This document shows, in pieces, positions 1 through 11,480 of a stretch of 64,000 bases of DNA (position 1 is the stretch's first letter; every line of letters starts with the position of its first letter). Source of the DNA: Puffinus mauretanicus (lineage: Eukaryota > Chordata > Aves > Procellariiformes > Procellariidae); assembly GCA_023333565.1 (NCBI GenBank), contig JAJKFH010000534.1, forward strand, positions 17,428 to 81,427, in the 5' to 3' direction. The translations under genes and the position numbers were made by a program. The notes beneath the pieces are model-generated. The model had not been told where the DNA came from and made no database searches. It saw only the letters and a program-made list of their open reading frames with translations.

Positions 1-1049
1 AGAACAACTTGTAAAGATTCCGAAGCCTTGAATTTGAGAAAAACTGCACACTAAAAGGCATGAGAGACCAGAATCTATTAAATGTAAGCTACCTATTTTG
101 ACATGCGTATCTTAAACCTGTTTGAAAATCTTAACCATAACATCTACAGGTAAGATTGCCATCGACGTAATTATCATCTAAAATAGGCTTATCCACTTTT
201 GTTAAGCTAGGACCTATTGTGGTACATATGATTGTGGACATACTTTAAAAGTTCTTTACAGTACCCAGATTCAGTAAGGAAAAAAATGCTGAAGTAGTAC
301 TGAAAAATAGATTCAAAGCCCTACGCAGTGGCTTCACTGTACTGGCTAGGGATTTTTTAACTTCAGTAGCTGAAGATGGAAAAAAGCTCAGTTCACTCTA
401 TCAAGAAAAAAAAAAATATCAATCCTCTGTTGACACAAATACATACATTCTCACAAAAAGTAGGCAGTTTTCAAAATAATAGTTTTTTGTAGTAATTTCT
501 GAACAACTGTTACAGACATGGGTTTGAAAGACATGCTTGCAGCAGCTATACAACTCATACTGTTTTTTCCCATTTTAGGATCCGATCCAGTCTTCACCCA
601 TAGCACCTACTAAATGAAAAAGTGCCTTAACGCATTAGATCTGCCTTCTCTCAAGTCAGATTTTTCATTAGTTCAAGAAGGGGAAAGGAGTGTCTTGAGC
701 AGTTGTGTATTCAAGGGTGTCAATAAAAAGGCTGAAAGAATCACGTGGAACTTGGCAAAAAATACAATAGCCCAAACGTTACTGTCAGTTACACAAATAC
801 AACTCCCAGGATCGTACTGTCTTTGCCAGAAATACAGTCAGAAGTAAAAATGCATCAGCATTGTCTATTCTTGAACCTGCATCTCTGCGCCTGAAAGCAG
901 AATTTGGTTCAATACTAACAAATACATATGCCGGATCACCAATAGGCTAAGACAAACTTCCCTTCCATGATGGTTTAAGCTAAAATGCCAGGCTGTGGGC
1001 CAGAGATCCTGAGACACAGGCACGTTTTCCATTACAACTGCTCGAGAAA

Positions 1050-1103
1050 GGTAATCTTTATCTTCTCTGAGCTTGGGAATGGTAATCTTTATCTTCTCAG
1101 AGC
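1050..1103 (+). repeat. Two-copy 31-base tandem duplication
   Basis: GGTAATCTTTATCTTCTC begins at 1050 and again at 1081; copies differ at one base in the following positions (TGAGC versus AGAGC). It looks like a local duplication with no coding role. Confidence 0.75.
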
Positions 1104-1394
1104 AGCAGAAATCCTTGCACTGTGCAAATTCACTGTGCAAACTTTTATTGAGCTTTTGAGGAGCTTTCCAAAACCTTGGCTCTTTCTCCTTGACTAGGCC
1201 AGGATTTATTTTTGGATTTAATCATTACCATGATACCAAGAATGAGAACACACCAGACCCCTTAACTTATCTGGCTCCTAACAGATTAAACTCGTTACTT
1301 ATCTCTAATGCTTTAAGATCCCTCTCTCAAGAAACAAACAATTGCCAGCCTTAAACAGCAGAATTGTTTCTTTTTGCCATAACAGCATACCAAA

Positions 1395-1790
1395 ATTGCA
1401 TCAGGGCGCAGCGAGGCCTGGCTGCTCTGCAAAGGAGGCTGAGCCGGGAGCCAAGCGTGGCAGCAAGTCCGATGGGAGCAGTGGCCTCGCCGACAATGTT
1501 GCAAGGGGTCAGGATCATGGCCAGAGATGATGATCACAGTCAGACACAATCCAGCGATGCCCCGGCAAGGCCGTAGTGCTGGGGCAGGTGTAAGGGTGCG
1601 CTGGGAAGCCCAGCCGGCGGGTCCAGGTCCGGGCCAGACGGGGGGAGGTCCGGAACTGGGCACAGCCCAACTGTTGCGCAGCTGTGGCACCAGTGGTAAA
1701 GCCACAGCTGGAAACGGCCCCCGGGGGAAAGGAGGGGCAAGTCCTTGCTTCCAGCTTTCTTCACTGCACCGGTGAAGGAGCCCACCTTGA
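1395..1790. other. GC- and CpG-rich patch, unidentified
   Basis: An island of GC-rich, CpG-containing sequence in an AT-rich setting. Overlapping open frames exist on both strands; one on the minus strand (1313-1705) contains a hydrophobic run (AGLCLTVIIIS). None matches a family I know. It could be an orphan CpG island, an old retrocopy or part of an unrecognised repeat. Confidence 0.4.
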
Positions 1791-3155
1791 ACTCAGCCAG
1801 CTGAACTTCTTCACTCTGCCAACTAAACACCAGAAGGCATTCATGCTCACAGCCCTGACAAATTGGACTTTGTGCCAAAATTCGGAGACGTAATGCACGT
1901 GCGTAGATACACACTGTACTTCAATCAGCTTGAGAGAACACTGACAGAATTACTTCAGATGCTCTGGGCTTTGATATCAGAAATATTTTGTAATTCTATT
2001 CTGAAGAGCAAGAATTAATCATTTTAGAACAATTGTTAGGCCTTTCCAGTTAAGCTGGTTAGATTACTATAAATGGCCAAAAGTGCAAACTCTTGAAGCT
2101 AGTGACCGAAACACTTTTATATATATTTAAAAACTAATCCTAGTATCACTTCATTTTTTTTAGCTGACAAACTTAATCAATCATGGCGACAGTATTCGTT
2201 TTTCTTGGCGTGCTTACAGGATATAGTGTTACCATTTTACTGTGTTACAATATCACACTGACACACCTGAGAAATTTGGTAGAAGGCTTGGTTTTATCTT
2301 TATGATTATTTGCAAGCTTTTATCTCACCTTTTTTGTTGGATCTTTCATGCCTAGTTTTAAAGTGTGTGGCATGCCTAAGATGTAGCAACACCATGTAAC
2401 TGAGCACGGCTGTAACTGCTACAGCAGATGAAGAGTAAGAGCAAAAGCAATTAGTTGTCTTTTAGGATTTTTTTCTTTTTTTCAGGACAGAAAAAGCTGG
2501 CTGCTTCTACTTAAACGTGCTATAATTTAGGAAGGAGGTACAGGGAGAGGTGTAAGAAATACAAGAATCTATGGAGCTAGCAGCCTTTGACTTGTTCGTG
2601 CATAGGCCTTCATGCCTCTGTTTGAGTGCTTTCCTGACAAAGAATGTTTTCCTGCCTAAAGCCCTTCGAATTTTAATCCTAATGTGTGCTGCATTGATGA
2701 ATAAATAGTAATTATGTTTGTATATTGATTAGGAGAGTCTCAGGTCTGTAGCTGCAACTAGTACCCTGTTTGTGTAGTAGCTTTTTGTGGAATTTCATGG
2801 GGTTTTGGGGTGTGTTGTTTTTTTTTTTTTAATAATGTCCTGTTCCCTTTTATACCGGTCTGTGGGTGTGTGGGGTGGATTCCTTAAGAGGATGATTTTC
2901 AATATAAGCCTAAACTGAAAAGCTGTATCCTCTGCTGTTGAGGGATTTAAGTTCTACTGGTTGTAGAGGTAGTCTACAAACACTAGCCTATCTTGATCTT
3001 TCTGAGTAACTCACATCATTGCCTCAAAGTATCTGAGTTTGGCTTCTCTGTCCATCAGTCTGTCTGTGTACATGCCTATCAGCACTCCTCCCTAATGTAT
3101 TTGAACCATTAGGTGTTTTTAGCAAAAAATTTGATAGAAGGAAGGAACTCTGCAA

Positions 3156-3224
3156 TCGAATCGAATCGAATAGAATCAAATAGAATAGAATAGAATAGAA
3201 TAGAATAGAATAGAATAGAATAGA
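3156..3224. repeat. (TAGAA)n pentanucleotide microsatellite at the CR1 tail
   Basis: The run starts as imperfect ATCGA units and becomes about nine clean TAGAA units, directly abutting the CR1 3' end. Such runs are common at avian CR1 tails and are likely length-polymorphic. Confidence 0.9.
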
Positions 3225-4970
3225 CTATTTCAGTTGGAAGGGACCTAAAACAATAATCTAATCCAACTGCCTGACCTCTTCAGGGCTGACCAAAAATTAA
3301 AGCATGTTATTAAGGGCATTGTCCAAATGCCTCTTAAACACTGACAGGCTTGGGGCATCCACCACCTCTCTAGGAAGCCTGTTCCAGTATTGACCACCCT
3401 CTCGGTAAATAAATGCTTCCTAATGCCCAGTCTCAACCTCCTCGGCACAGCTTTGAATCATTCCCATGTGTCCTTTCACTGGATATCGGACAGAAGAGCT
3501 CAGCACCTCCCTCTCTACTTCCCCTCCTCAGGAAGCTGTAGAAAGCAATCAGGTCGGCCCTCAGCCTCCTTTTCTCTAAACTAGAGAAATCCAAAGCCCT
3601 CAGCTGCTCCTCACAGGACATGCCTTCCAGCCCTTCCACCAGCTTTGCTGCCCTCCTCTGGACACATTCAAGGACCTTCAGGTCCTTCTTAAATTGTGGG
3701 GCCCAGAACTGCACACAGCACTCAAGCTGAGGCCGCACCAACGCTGAATACAGCGGGACAATCACCTCTTCTGACCGGCTGGCTGTGCTGTGTTTGGTGC
3801 ACCCCAGGATGCAGTTTGCCCTCTGGGCTGCCAGGGCACACTGCTGGCTCATGTTGAGCCTGCTGTCAGCCAGCACCCCCAGATCCCTTTCTGCAGGGCT
3901 GCTCTCCAGCCACTCCTCTCCCCGTTTATACCTGTGCCTGGCGTTACTGTCTGCTAGGTGCAGAGTCCGGCATTTGCTCTTGTGAAATTTCGTGCCATTA
4001 ATGATTGCCCAATGCTCCAATCTATCTAGGTCCCTCTGCAAGGCCTCTTGTCCCTCAAGACAGTCAATAGCACCTTCCAATTTGATATCATCAGCCAACT
4101 TGCTAATGGTGCATTCAACTCCTGCATCCAGATCATTGATAAAAATATTGAACAGAACTGGCCCTAGAACCGAGCCCTGAGGAACACCGCCGGCGACCGG
4201 TCACCAGCCAGATGTAGCCTCATTCACTGCAACACATTGAGCCCTGCCCTTCAGCCAGTTCTTCACTCAGCGCACCGTGAACCTGCTCATCCCACAGTTG
4301 GACAACTTGTCCAGAAGGATGCTGTGAGGGACAGTATCAAAAGCCTTACTAAAATCCAGAAAAACTACATCCACTGCCTTCCCTTCATCCACTAGGCGGG
4401 TGACCTTATCATAGAAGGATATCAAATTAGTTAAACAGGACTTTCCCTTTGTGAACCCATGTTGACTGTGCCTGATGATTGCATTGTTCTTGAAATGCCT
4501 TTCAATAGCACCCAGTATGATCTTCTCCGTAATTTTTCCAGGAACTGAAGTTAGACTAACAGGTCTGTAGTTCCCTGGGTCTATCCTCATGCCCTTTTTG
4601 TAAATTGGAATAATATTGGCTATCTTCCAGCCAGCAGGGACCTCCCCAGACTCCCAAGACCTTTGGTAGGTGATCGACAGGGGTCCTGCTATAACATCCC
4701 CTAGCTCCTTCAGTACCCTGGGACGAATCCCACCAGGCCTCATGGACTCGTGAACATTCAGCTGATGCAGCTGCTCCCTTACAATCTCAGTGTCCACAAA
4801 CGGAAAGTCACTGTTCCCACACTTGCAGTCCTCTGGCTCAGGGGACTGGGCAGCCCAAGGTCTATCTGTTTTGTTAAAGACTGAGGCAAAAAAAGCATTG
4901 AATGCCTCTACTTTTTCTTCATTCCTATTAGTCAGATGACCATTTTCAGCATACTTAGATTTCTGTAAGT
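3156..4970 (-). mobile_element. CR1 LINE, 5'-truncated, antisense to PJA2
   Basis: The minus strand encodes a CR1 reverse transcriptase followed by the 3' end of the element. On the + strand the copy therefore starts with its tail. The tail here is an expanded (TAGAA)n pentamer with diverged start units (3156-3224), not the usual octamer. TCTGCAA flanks both ends (3149-3155 and 4971-4977) and may be the target-site duplication. The 5' end lies in the region before the RT, so EN and ORF1 are absent. Confidence 0.9.
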
Positions 4971-4977
4971 TCTGCAA
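3433..4977 (-). pseudogene. CR1 reverse transcriptase remnant
   Basis: Two minus-strand frames (4977-4267 and 4098-3433) carry RT blocks: NAFFASVFNK, PVSLTSVPGK, QHGFTKGKSCLTNL and the motif A region [13 protein letters not shown]. The second carries the catalytic box and the thumb region with [16 protein letters not shown]. The box reads LADD where CR1 usually has F/YADD. A break between 4098 and 4267 separates the frames. Its last coding residues run to about 3433. It is a dead, truncated copy. Confidence 0.88.
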
Positions 4978-4979
4978 AA

Positions 4980-6239
4980 ATTAGCAGCTATGTACAGGAG
5001 AAAGCAAACAAAGTCAGGACTTCTATTGAGCATGAAATCTACAGTTAGCCATTTATATGGTTTCCTGTCTAGCAGTCGGCATGCACATACTGGCCAAGCT
5101 ATTAGCACGTACAAAGCTAGTAACCAGTGCAGTATGCCCTGACGCTTGTCTTGCTTAAAATGGAGGGGCATGAAAAATAATTACAGGAAACGTGAAGGGC
5201 AGAATGGAGTGAGAACTGAACTGGTAATGTGAGAGGGGAGGGGAGGAGTTGTAGGAAAATGGATGACTGGGGATTCTTGTTGCTGAGTGGCAGCAGGAAT
5301 ATGGGACACATTCATAGAAATCACATTTCGTTAGGTCCAGTGTTCACTTGTTTTCTTCTTTGGAGATGAAGTTTATTCTCAATCTTGGTTGTCATGTTTC
5401 AAGAAGTAGATATTGGTGTTCATAAATGGTTCATGCCTAACTGTTATGTTTAGAGTGTACCCAGCATGGTAATACTGGAGGACTAAAAAACTTTTGTTGT
5501 ACATGGAAGCAGGCTAGGATACCATCATCTACTTTTTTCTTTTTGCAAGAACCGACTCTGTTTATTATTGGAATAGAGAGTGTAGGGATACTTATGCTGA
5601 CAAGAGTGTCGAAAAATGTAAGTGTATGCTAGTTGAAATATTCTACACAAAGTTGATAATGAGAGATTTCCCTGAGGAATGACTAATCATATTAATAAAA
5701 ATCAATATTCAACTTTATAAAAATAGTAGTTGAAAACAGGTGAAGCTTCATCACTGTAGACAATGTGCAGCATGTCTTCTCTGGCCTTGTTTTTGTATGG
5801 CACGGTCTGTGCTCTGTCTTCATCCCAAATGCTGTGAGCTTCTCCTACTGCTATGCACAGAACATAGCACAGTTCTTGTGTGAAGCCATAATTTTTCTTC
5901 TTTTCCCTTGCTCTGCCCCTGTCTTTGTTTCCTTTGTAAAGTATACATCTTTTTGCTTATCCCTCTCTTTAGTACAATGTATATCGCTTGATGTTGTGCG
6001 TAAACCTTTCTGTCCTATTGTGTGCCACCCTTCCCCCTTCTCTGCAGTAAAACGTGGAATTGCTTTCTGCCTGCCACTGAATAGTAAAATCTCCTTCTAA
6101 ATTCAGGTAAGTGGCCGGCCCAGAGGTAAACTCACTCTGCATGATTAAACGACTGAGTTGAAGGCTAAGAATAATTTATTCAGTAACAGCCAACGAATAA
6201 GGGCCAGAAACACGAAATCCGGCCAGGAACACCGCTCCA
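4980..6239. other. Intergenic sequence before the CpG island
   Basis: AT-rich, without recognised gene or repeat. A consensus-like donor CAG|GTAAGT occurs at about 6104-6112 after a spurious 111-codon frame; nothing else supports an exon there. Confidence 0.5.
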
Positions 6240-6644
6240 GGTGAGCAGCTCGGTGGCGGCTGGCGGTGATGAGGCGTCCCCCCCGCGGCTGCCTCAGGGC
6301 CGGCAAGGCCCTGTCACCTCGGAGGCGTCCGCCCTCCCCGCACGACTCGGGAACAGCCGGTCAGCGGCCCTCCTGCCGCGAGAGCTCGCCTGAGTCGGTA
6401 CAGCCGCGGTGCGCCGCCGGCCTCCGGTTGTAGCTACACAACCTCCACCCCCGCCGGGCACCACCGGGCGGCAGCCGGGCCACCCGGCCCTCAGGAGGGG
6501 GCAGCTCCTGCCGGCCGAGCGCTGGGGAACGGGCACAAGCGCTCGCCGGACCGAGCCGGGCCTCCCGCTCCCGCCCCCCACCGAGGCATCTGCCTGGGCG
6601 GCAGGGCCGAGCCCGCCGGCTAGGTTCCCGCCCCCCCGGTCCGG

Positions 6645-6713
6645 ATTGGTCGCTGCGTCCTCACTCTGGCCAAGTATTGGCCGCCGCTGGCGGCTGTAAA
6701 GTGACAGGATTGG
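6645..6713 (-). promoter_or_regulatory. Array of three inverted CCAAT boxes (NF-Y-type)
   Basis: ATTGG occurs at 6645-6649, 6676-6680 and 6709-6713, all in the same orientation and 31 and 33 bases apart, or about three helical turns each. Multiple CCAAT boxes at this spacing are a known arrangement for cooperative NF-Y binding. They lie immediately upstream of exon 1 of PJA2. Binding is inferred. Confidence 0.7.
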
Positions 6714-6719
6714 CTGTAG

Positions 6720-6771
6720 TGGCGGACGCGGGCAGGCAGGCGGCGGCTGCGGGGAGTCGGGCCCGGGAGGG
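6720..6771 (+). other. PJA2: PJA2 exon 1 (5' UTR, 5' end approximate)
   Basis: The best splice donor in the CpG island is GG|GTGAGT, with the intron starting at 6772. It lies just after the CCAAT array. No ATG lies between 6720 and 6771, so the exon is non-coding in this model. Joining base 6771 to 21953 puts a G at -3 of the ATG at 21955. The 5' boundary is a guess from promoter geometry. Four G-runs (6751-6772) end across the donor. Confidence 0.6.
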
Positions 6772-7320
6772 GTGAGTGCGGGCCACAACAGGAGCCGGCG
6801 CGGCCCGGCCCGGCTGGGCGGCTGCGGGTCAAGCCCGGGCCAGCTTCGGTTCCAGCACGGGGCTCTGCGTGCGGCCTCCGGCTGGGGAGGGAGGGCGGTA
6901 GTGGAGCCAGGCAGGGCCGCGCCGCGGCCGTCTTCAGCCCCCGGAACGGTCGCTTGCGCGGCGGAGCGGCGGCCTCCCCTCAGGGTCGGGCTTGCGGGGC
7001 GCGGCCCGGCACGGCCCGGCGCGGGGGCGGCCCCGGTGGTGCTGTGGCCGAGGACGCGGGCCGCAGCCAGTGGCCGAGGGAGAGGCCGAGAGGGCACCGC
7101 GGCCGCCTCCGTCCAGGGCAGCGGGCCGCGGCGGCCCGACGTGTGCCTGTGCGTGAGGCGCCGAGGCCGCCTGTGGGCGCAGGGAAGCCGGCGGGGCACG
7201 TAGCTAGAGAGCAGGCACGGGCAGGTTTTCAGTTCAAAGTTTTTTGTTTGTTTTTTTTTTGTGTTTGTTTGGTTTTGGTTTGTGGTTCCGCTCCCCCCCC
7301 TCCCCCCAACAACGTGACGG

Positions 7321-7521
7321 TGACTCAGTGCCCCGGGGCGGAAGGGCGAGCCTGGTGCTGAGTCCGGAGAGCTGCCGGCGATGGCGGGCGTGGGCTGCCC
7401 GTCCTGCGCAACAAGCCTCCGCAAGCAGTCTTGCCAGCTGGGCGGGTTGGGTTCTCCCGGCGCTACCTCAGACAAAATAAAAATGGGTGTGAGGCGGCTC
7501 ACGTCTGAAGTGAGCCACGTG
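7321..7521. promoter_or_regulatory. AP-1-like site and E-box at start of intron 1
   Basis: TGACTCA at 7321-7327 and CACGTG at 7516-7521 lie 0.55-0.75 kb downstream of exon 1 at the edge of the CpG island. They are perfect matches to short consensus sites, but such matches are frequent by chance. Confidence 0.35.
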
Positions 7522-10500
7522 ACCTTGCTCAGTTACGAAGTACTCGAAGTACTCGTGTGCTGGAGGAGAAGTGGTCTGAGCCGGCTGTGAGCAGAACCAC
7601 CCGCAAATTCAGAGGCAGAAGGAATGTGTCTTGGGCCCGGAATCCAGAGGAGATTTGTTAAGGTGCATCTGCTAGAAGCATGCATTTTCTTACACACGAG
7701 CAAAAATGCATATCCTGTAGTTACACTGCGCAGAATGGGTTTTGCACCTGGATGAGAGCCTCCTTGAGGGCGTTTCCTGTGTGTGCTTTTATGTTGCACC
7801 TTTAGTAGTTCGCTTGAACTGCTTGTTTTCAGCTGAGCTGACTGCGGTGGAACTGAGTTCTCTCAGAATTCTGTGCACTGGATACTGCTGGTGAATTAAC
7901 ACTTTTTATGAAGAATATATATTGGTTACATAACATATGAATCTCCACGGTGCACAAAGATATAAAAAGGTATAAAAAGTTGGCATTGTAACTGTGGTGC
8001 TGAGTATAGGATGTGTCTGAAAGCTTAGAGGCTGCATTTAGGTCCTTTATCTATACTCTGACATGTTCAGACACTTCATTCTTCAAATGTGGTTCTTGAT
8101 TTGCCCTTGTCTGTGTACACAGTTAAGGGATTCAGAGGAATGATTTTTGATTAAAGTTCTGTTATGCTGTGTCTAGAAAAAAATAAATTATGTCCTGTAG
8201 CAATAAAGAGTGCTGTCAGACTGTTACTATTCTCTGTTAATGCACAAATCATGAAGAATACGTACTTTATAGATGTAATTTCATTTAGGAGAAGTATGCA
8301 TATTTAAATTTGTGTAAGCAGATATATGTAATAAAATAAGTTTATTTGCGGCTGAGTCAGACTTGCACAGAATTGATTTCCTGCTCTTTCTCACTCATTA
8401 AAGAAAGGAAGATGTCTGGAAAAAGTTGTTCAGAAAAATCATTATTTTGAAGTTGCATTAAAATGCAGGATCAGGAAACTTTCGTGAAATATGCATTTTT
8501 TAATTTTCTTTGCCAACTCAGTGAATTGCAATGCAGTGTAGGTGGTGTGCAAAAGTTCTTGACTGATCAAAGCCTCATCAAAGTAAGACTTATTTATGAA
8601 TTACCTCCTTGTTAAGTCAGCTGCTCCCATGAAAATGTTTACTTCTGCAGAAGCCACAGCAAATGAAAAATACTGATATGATGTATTGGGTTAATTCAGC
8701 AAATACTGTTACGGGTATTCGTAGCAAAAGGTTAAGCTGGCATTGCTACCATTTTTACGTAGTAATCTCCCTTGTGGTCCATAGTACTTGTTGAGTTGTG
8801 TTTGTTTTGATTCTTGGTCTCTTAGGAAGGCTCGAATAGAACAAAAAGTATTACTGTGCTCTACAGCAGTAGAGGCCAGAATCCCATTGTACTGAGGACA
8901 ATACATTTGTAAGGCAGACAGTCCCTGGCTTATAGTGTGCACTATAAGTAATGTTTGTTTGGTATCTGAAGTAATTGGTAGTTGTGGATGTAACTGAAGT
9001 TGCGAGCATAAAATTTACAGTTCAGTGAAGATTTATCCTAGTATTTCTGAATAATATTTTGAACAAAGTATGGGGAGCAAATTTGTTCTAATTCATTTAT
9101 TCACTGATACGTTAATGCTCCCCCTGCATTTTTGTGGATAGGCCTCTAAGTCTGATAGAGTTCACTGCAGAGTTACGATGAAGCATCAGCAGTCATTTAT
9201 CTGTCTGTTTAGTAGTGTATTTGGACAGGTCCCAGAGCTCTACTTTTTATTCATTTCAGTTGGCAAATGTGTTTAAAAACTTCAGTTAATACCTTGAAAC
9301 AATGTTTGAGTTACAGAAACAACTTTGAATGTGGGATAAATACAGGTAAACCCAAATCAGTGGAGGAGGGAAAGGCTAGCTAACCTTGGCATTCTGTTCA
9401 GAGCATCTGTGGAGAAGTGATATTTTGAATGTCCTTAAAAGACACACTAACCTGAGCTTAGGATGGTACTTCCCATTCAGGTTCTGTGGTTTTGACAAGC
9501 CTGAACTTGAACAAAACACACTTCATGCGGTTTATCACAGGAATATCCTGAAGTGCTTGGAGTAATGCTGTACACGTTTAATATAGAGGCATCTATTTGA
9601 GTTGTCAAAGTGTAAAATATAGAAGATCTTGCAAGAACCTTGGTTCTGTTATAGGCCACACCTGGCTGGCTGTTTTTGTGGTATTTACAGAGCAGGGCTA
9701 TAACTTATTTATATGGGAAATGGAGGTAATTATTAATGAGCTTTTAGTAATGAGTGGAATACTCTGCAAGATGAAAGAGTGGATGGCCATGTAAATTGCT
9801 GAATGCTCATGTGTCACAGTGGGAGAAAGTATTTAGAAATTCTGCTGCCAATGGTGTTAATCATTCTGAATAGTTTTAAAACAGCTTTTCAAATTTGATT
9901 AATGTCAAGTGTGGTGTTTTGATACTAGATCCTTATACAACATTTCAAGTAGCTAACTATGTGACTATGGAAGCAGAGAGAATGCCAGCTGGCACACATA
10001 TATGTGTCCTTTAGGTGCTTACAGTTATTTAAACATGACCTGAAAAGTTTGTGCTTGTTGAGATGCTAAAATCCCCAGTTAATACTATAGAAAAGTAGAA
10101 TACAGAGAAATGGTTCTGATCCTGAGGGTGGATTGTGGGTGATTGCTCAGGAGATTAGTGATAATCAGTTATACCATAATGTCCTACCCCATCAGAGGTG
10201 AAATGTCTGAAACAATCAAGAGAGATGTTTCCGTAACCCAAATTATTTTAAAACAATAGCAGAACCCACCTTCTGTTTTAGTGGCTCTGTAGCTGACTTT
10301 ACATCTTAAATAGGTGTGTCTTCATCATGTGCTTGATGAACAGGATATTTGTAGCTTGGTGACAGCTTAAAAAAAAAAAGTAAGATTTTGAGCAGTTCTC
10401 ACAGTCAGGAATCTGCAAAAATATTTGAGGCCTAAAAATTGGCTTCTAGGTAATTGATCTGTAATATGTTTCCAAGATTGTGATAAGGTGCTTTAAGTGA

Positions 10501-10874
10501 AAAGTGGTTGTTTTTAAAAGGAGATGACAAAAATAATCAAGTATTTATACCACACCCAGTAAAATTGGTGCAATTTCATACAGCATATCAATTGTGTAAC
10601 CTTCTAGAAAATTTTAAAAAAGAAAAAAAATGTGTAAAAATTAATAGAGAAGTTGATCGTACAGAAATTGTGGTTTATCTTTTAAGTTATGAGACAGCAA
10701 GCAAATAGTGATTGGGAGTCACATTGTAGGTCGTATCTTACTCTACACACCAGGGGTTTGGGAAAAAAGCACACAGATTTTCCCTTCCACCCTAACATAA
10801 TTATGCACGATTGTGATTCCAACCCTGGGAGCAGAATAAGTATCTGAAATTGTGGAGGGCTAGGGAGTTTAGGG

Positions 10875-11480
10875 AAATGATCATAGGGCTGGTAGGGACC
10901 TCAAACAGTTATCCTGTCAGGCTTTTCCTCTCTCCCAACTCTTCTTCACAGTGATTCTTACACTAAATGTTTGTTTGAAACCCTTTCTCTGGGCTGCATT
11001 GCTGATTGATATTCTTCAGCCTCCCCAGGCAATCTGTTTAAGTGATACGATATTCCTACTGGTAAAAACATTTCCCTTATGTCGTTTCCATGTGTTGTTT
11101 CCAAGTGTCGGGGAAACCTTTTTTGAAGTATGGTGCTTAAAACTATATGCAGAGTGCTAGATCCGATTTTAACATCATTGATCAGGATAGAAGGGTTACT
11201 TTTCCTGTCTTGTAGCCTTCACTCTTAATACAGCTCTGTATGTTGCTGTTTGATAAAACAGAGGGAAGTATTGACTTGTGTGTAACCTGTGGTCCTCTAT
11301 AATCCTCCACTGCCCTTCTGCTTAGCTGCACATTGCCGGTTATTCTCCCTTTGGTAATTTGCTCAGTTGTTTATTCCTACCTGACAATAATACCCTGCAC
11401 TTCTTTTTTTGAGAATGAGCTCACTTTCTTCACAGCTATATTAGAATCACTTCACATTCTGTTTCTAAAATTTAAAAGTC
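10875..11480 (-). mobile_element. Ancient diverged CR1 fragment, antisense
   Basis: The + strand shows the antisense CR1 3'-region order: ATCATAGGGCTGG then TAGGGACCTC near 10880-10905, CCTCCCCAGGCAATCTGTTT near 11021-11040, and CAGAGTGCTAGATCC near 11150. No clean tail remains. The resemblance is to deep archosaur CR1 families and not to the younger copies elsewhere in the window. The left boundary is clearer than the right. Confidence 0.55.

Larger units (their letters stand above)
1..3148. other. Upstream intergenic flank without recognised genes
   Basis: AT-rich sequence with only short open frames that show no family resemblance. It includes a GC-rich patch listed separately and a two-copy tandem duplication at 1050-1103. 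No exon of MAN2A1, the expected neighbour on this side, is recognisable. Confidence 0.6.
6240..7480 (+). promoter_or_regulatory. PJA2: CpG-island promoter of PJA2
   Basis: Base composition changes abruptly from AT-rich flank to dense CpG and GC-rich sequence and reverts by about 7500. The island has several GC boxes (for example around 6568-6582 and 6628-6638), three inverted CCAAT boxes at 6645-6713 and no TATA box in a suitable place, which is typical of a broadly expressed TATA-less promoter. Further downstream inside intron 1 are an AP-1-like TGACTCA (7321-7327) and a CACGTG E-box (7516-7521). Long open frames on both strands across the island are products of the GC-rich composition, not genes. 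The transcription start is not directly visible; it should lie between about 6715 and 6750. Confidence 0.88.

Noticed and set aside
1313..1914. Hydrophobic minus-strand frames considered as a dispanin/IFITM-like retrocopy
   Set aside because: A short LTVIII-type run is the only resemblance; the remainder does not align to any family member I know.
5765..6112. 111-codon frame followed by CAG|GTAAGT, considered as an upstream exon
   Set aside because: The stop precedes the donor, there is no family resemblance, and the sequence is ordinary AT-rich flank.
6294..7502. 402-codon open frame on the minus strand
   Set aside because: It lies wholly in the CpG island, is Pro/Arg/Ala-rich low-complexity, overlaps long frames in other phases, and has no domain. 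GC-rich DNA lacks stop codons by composition.
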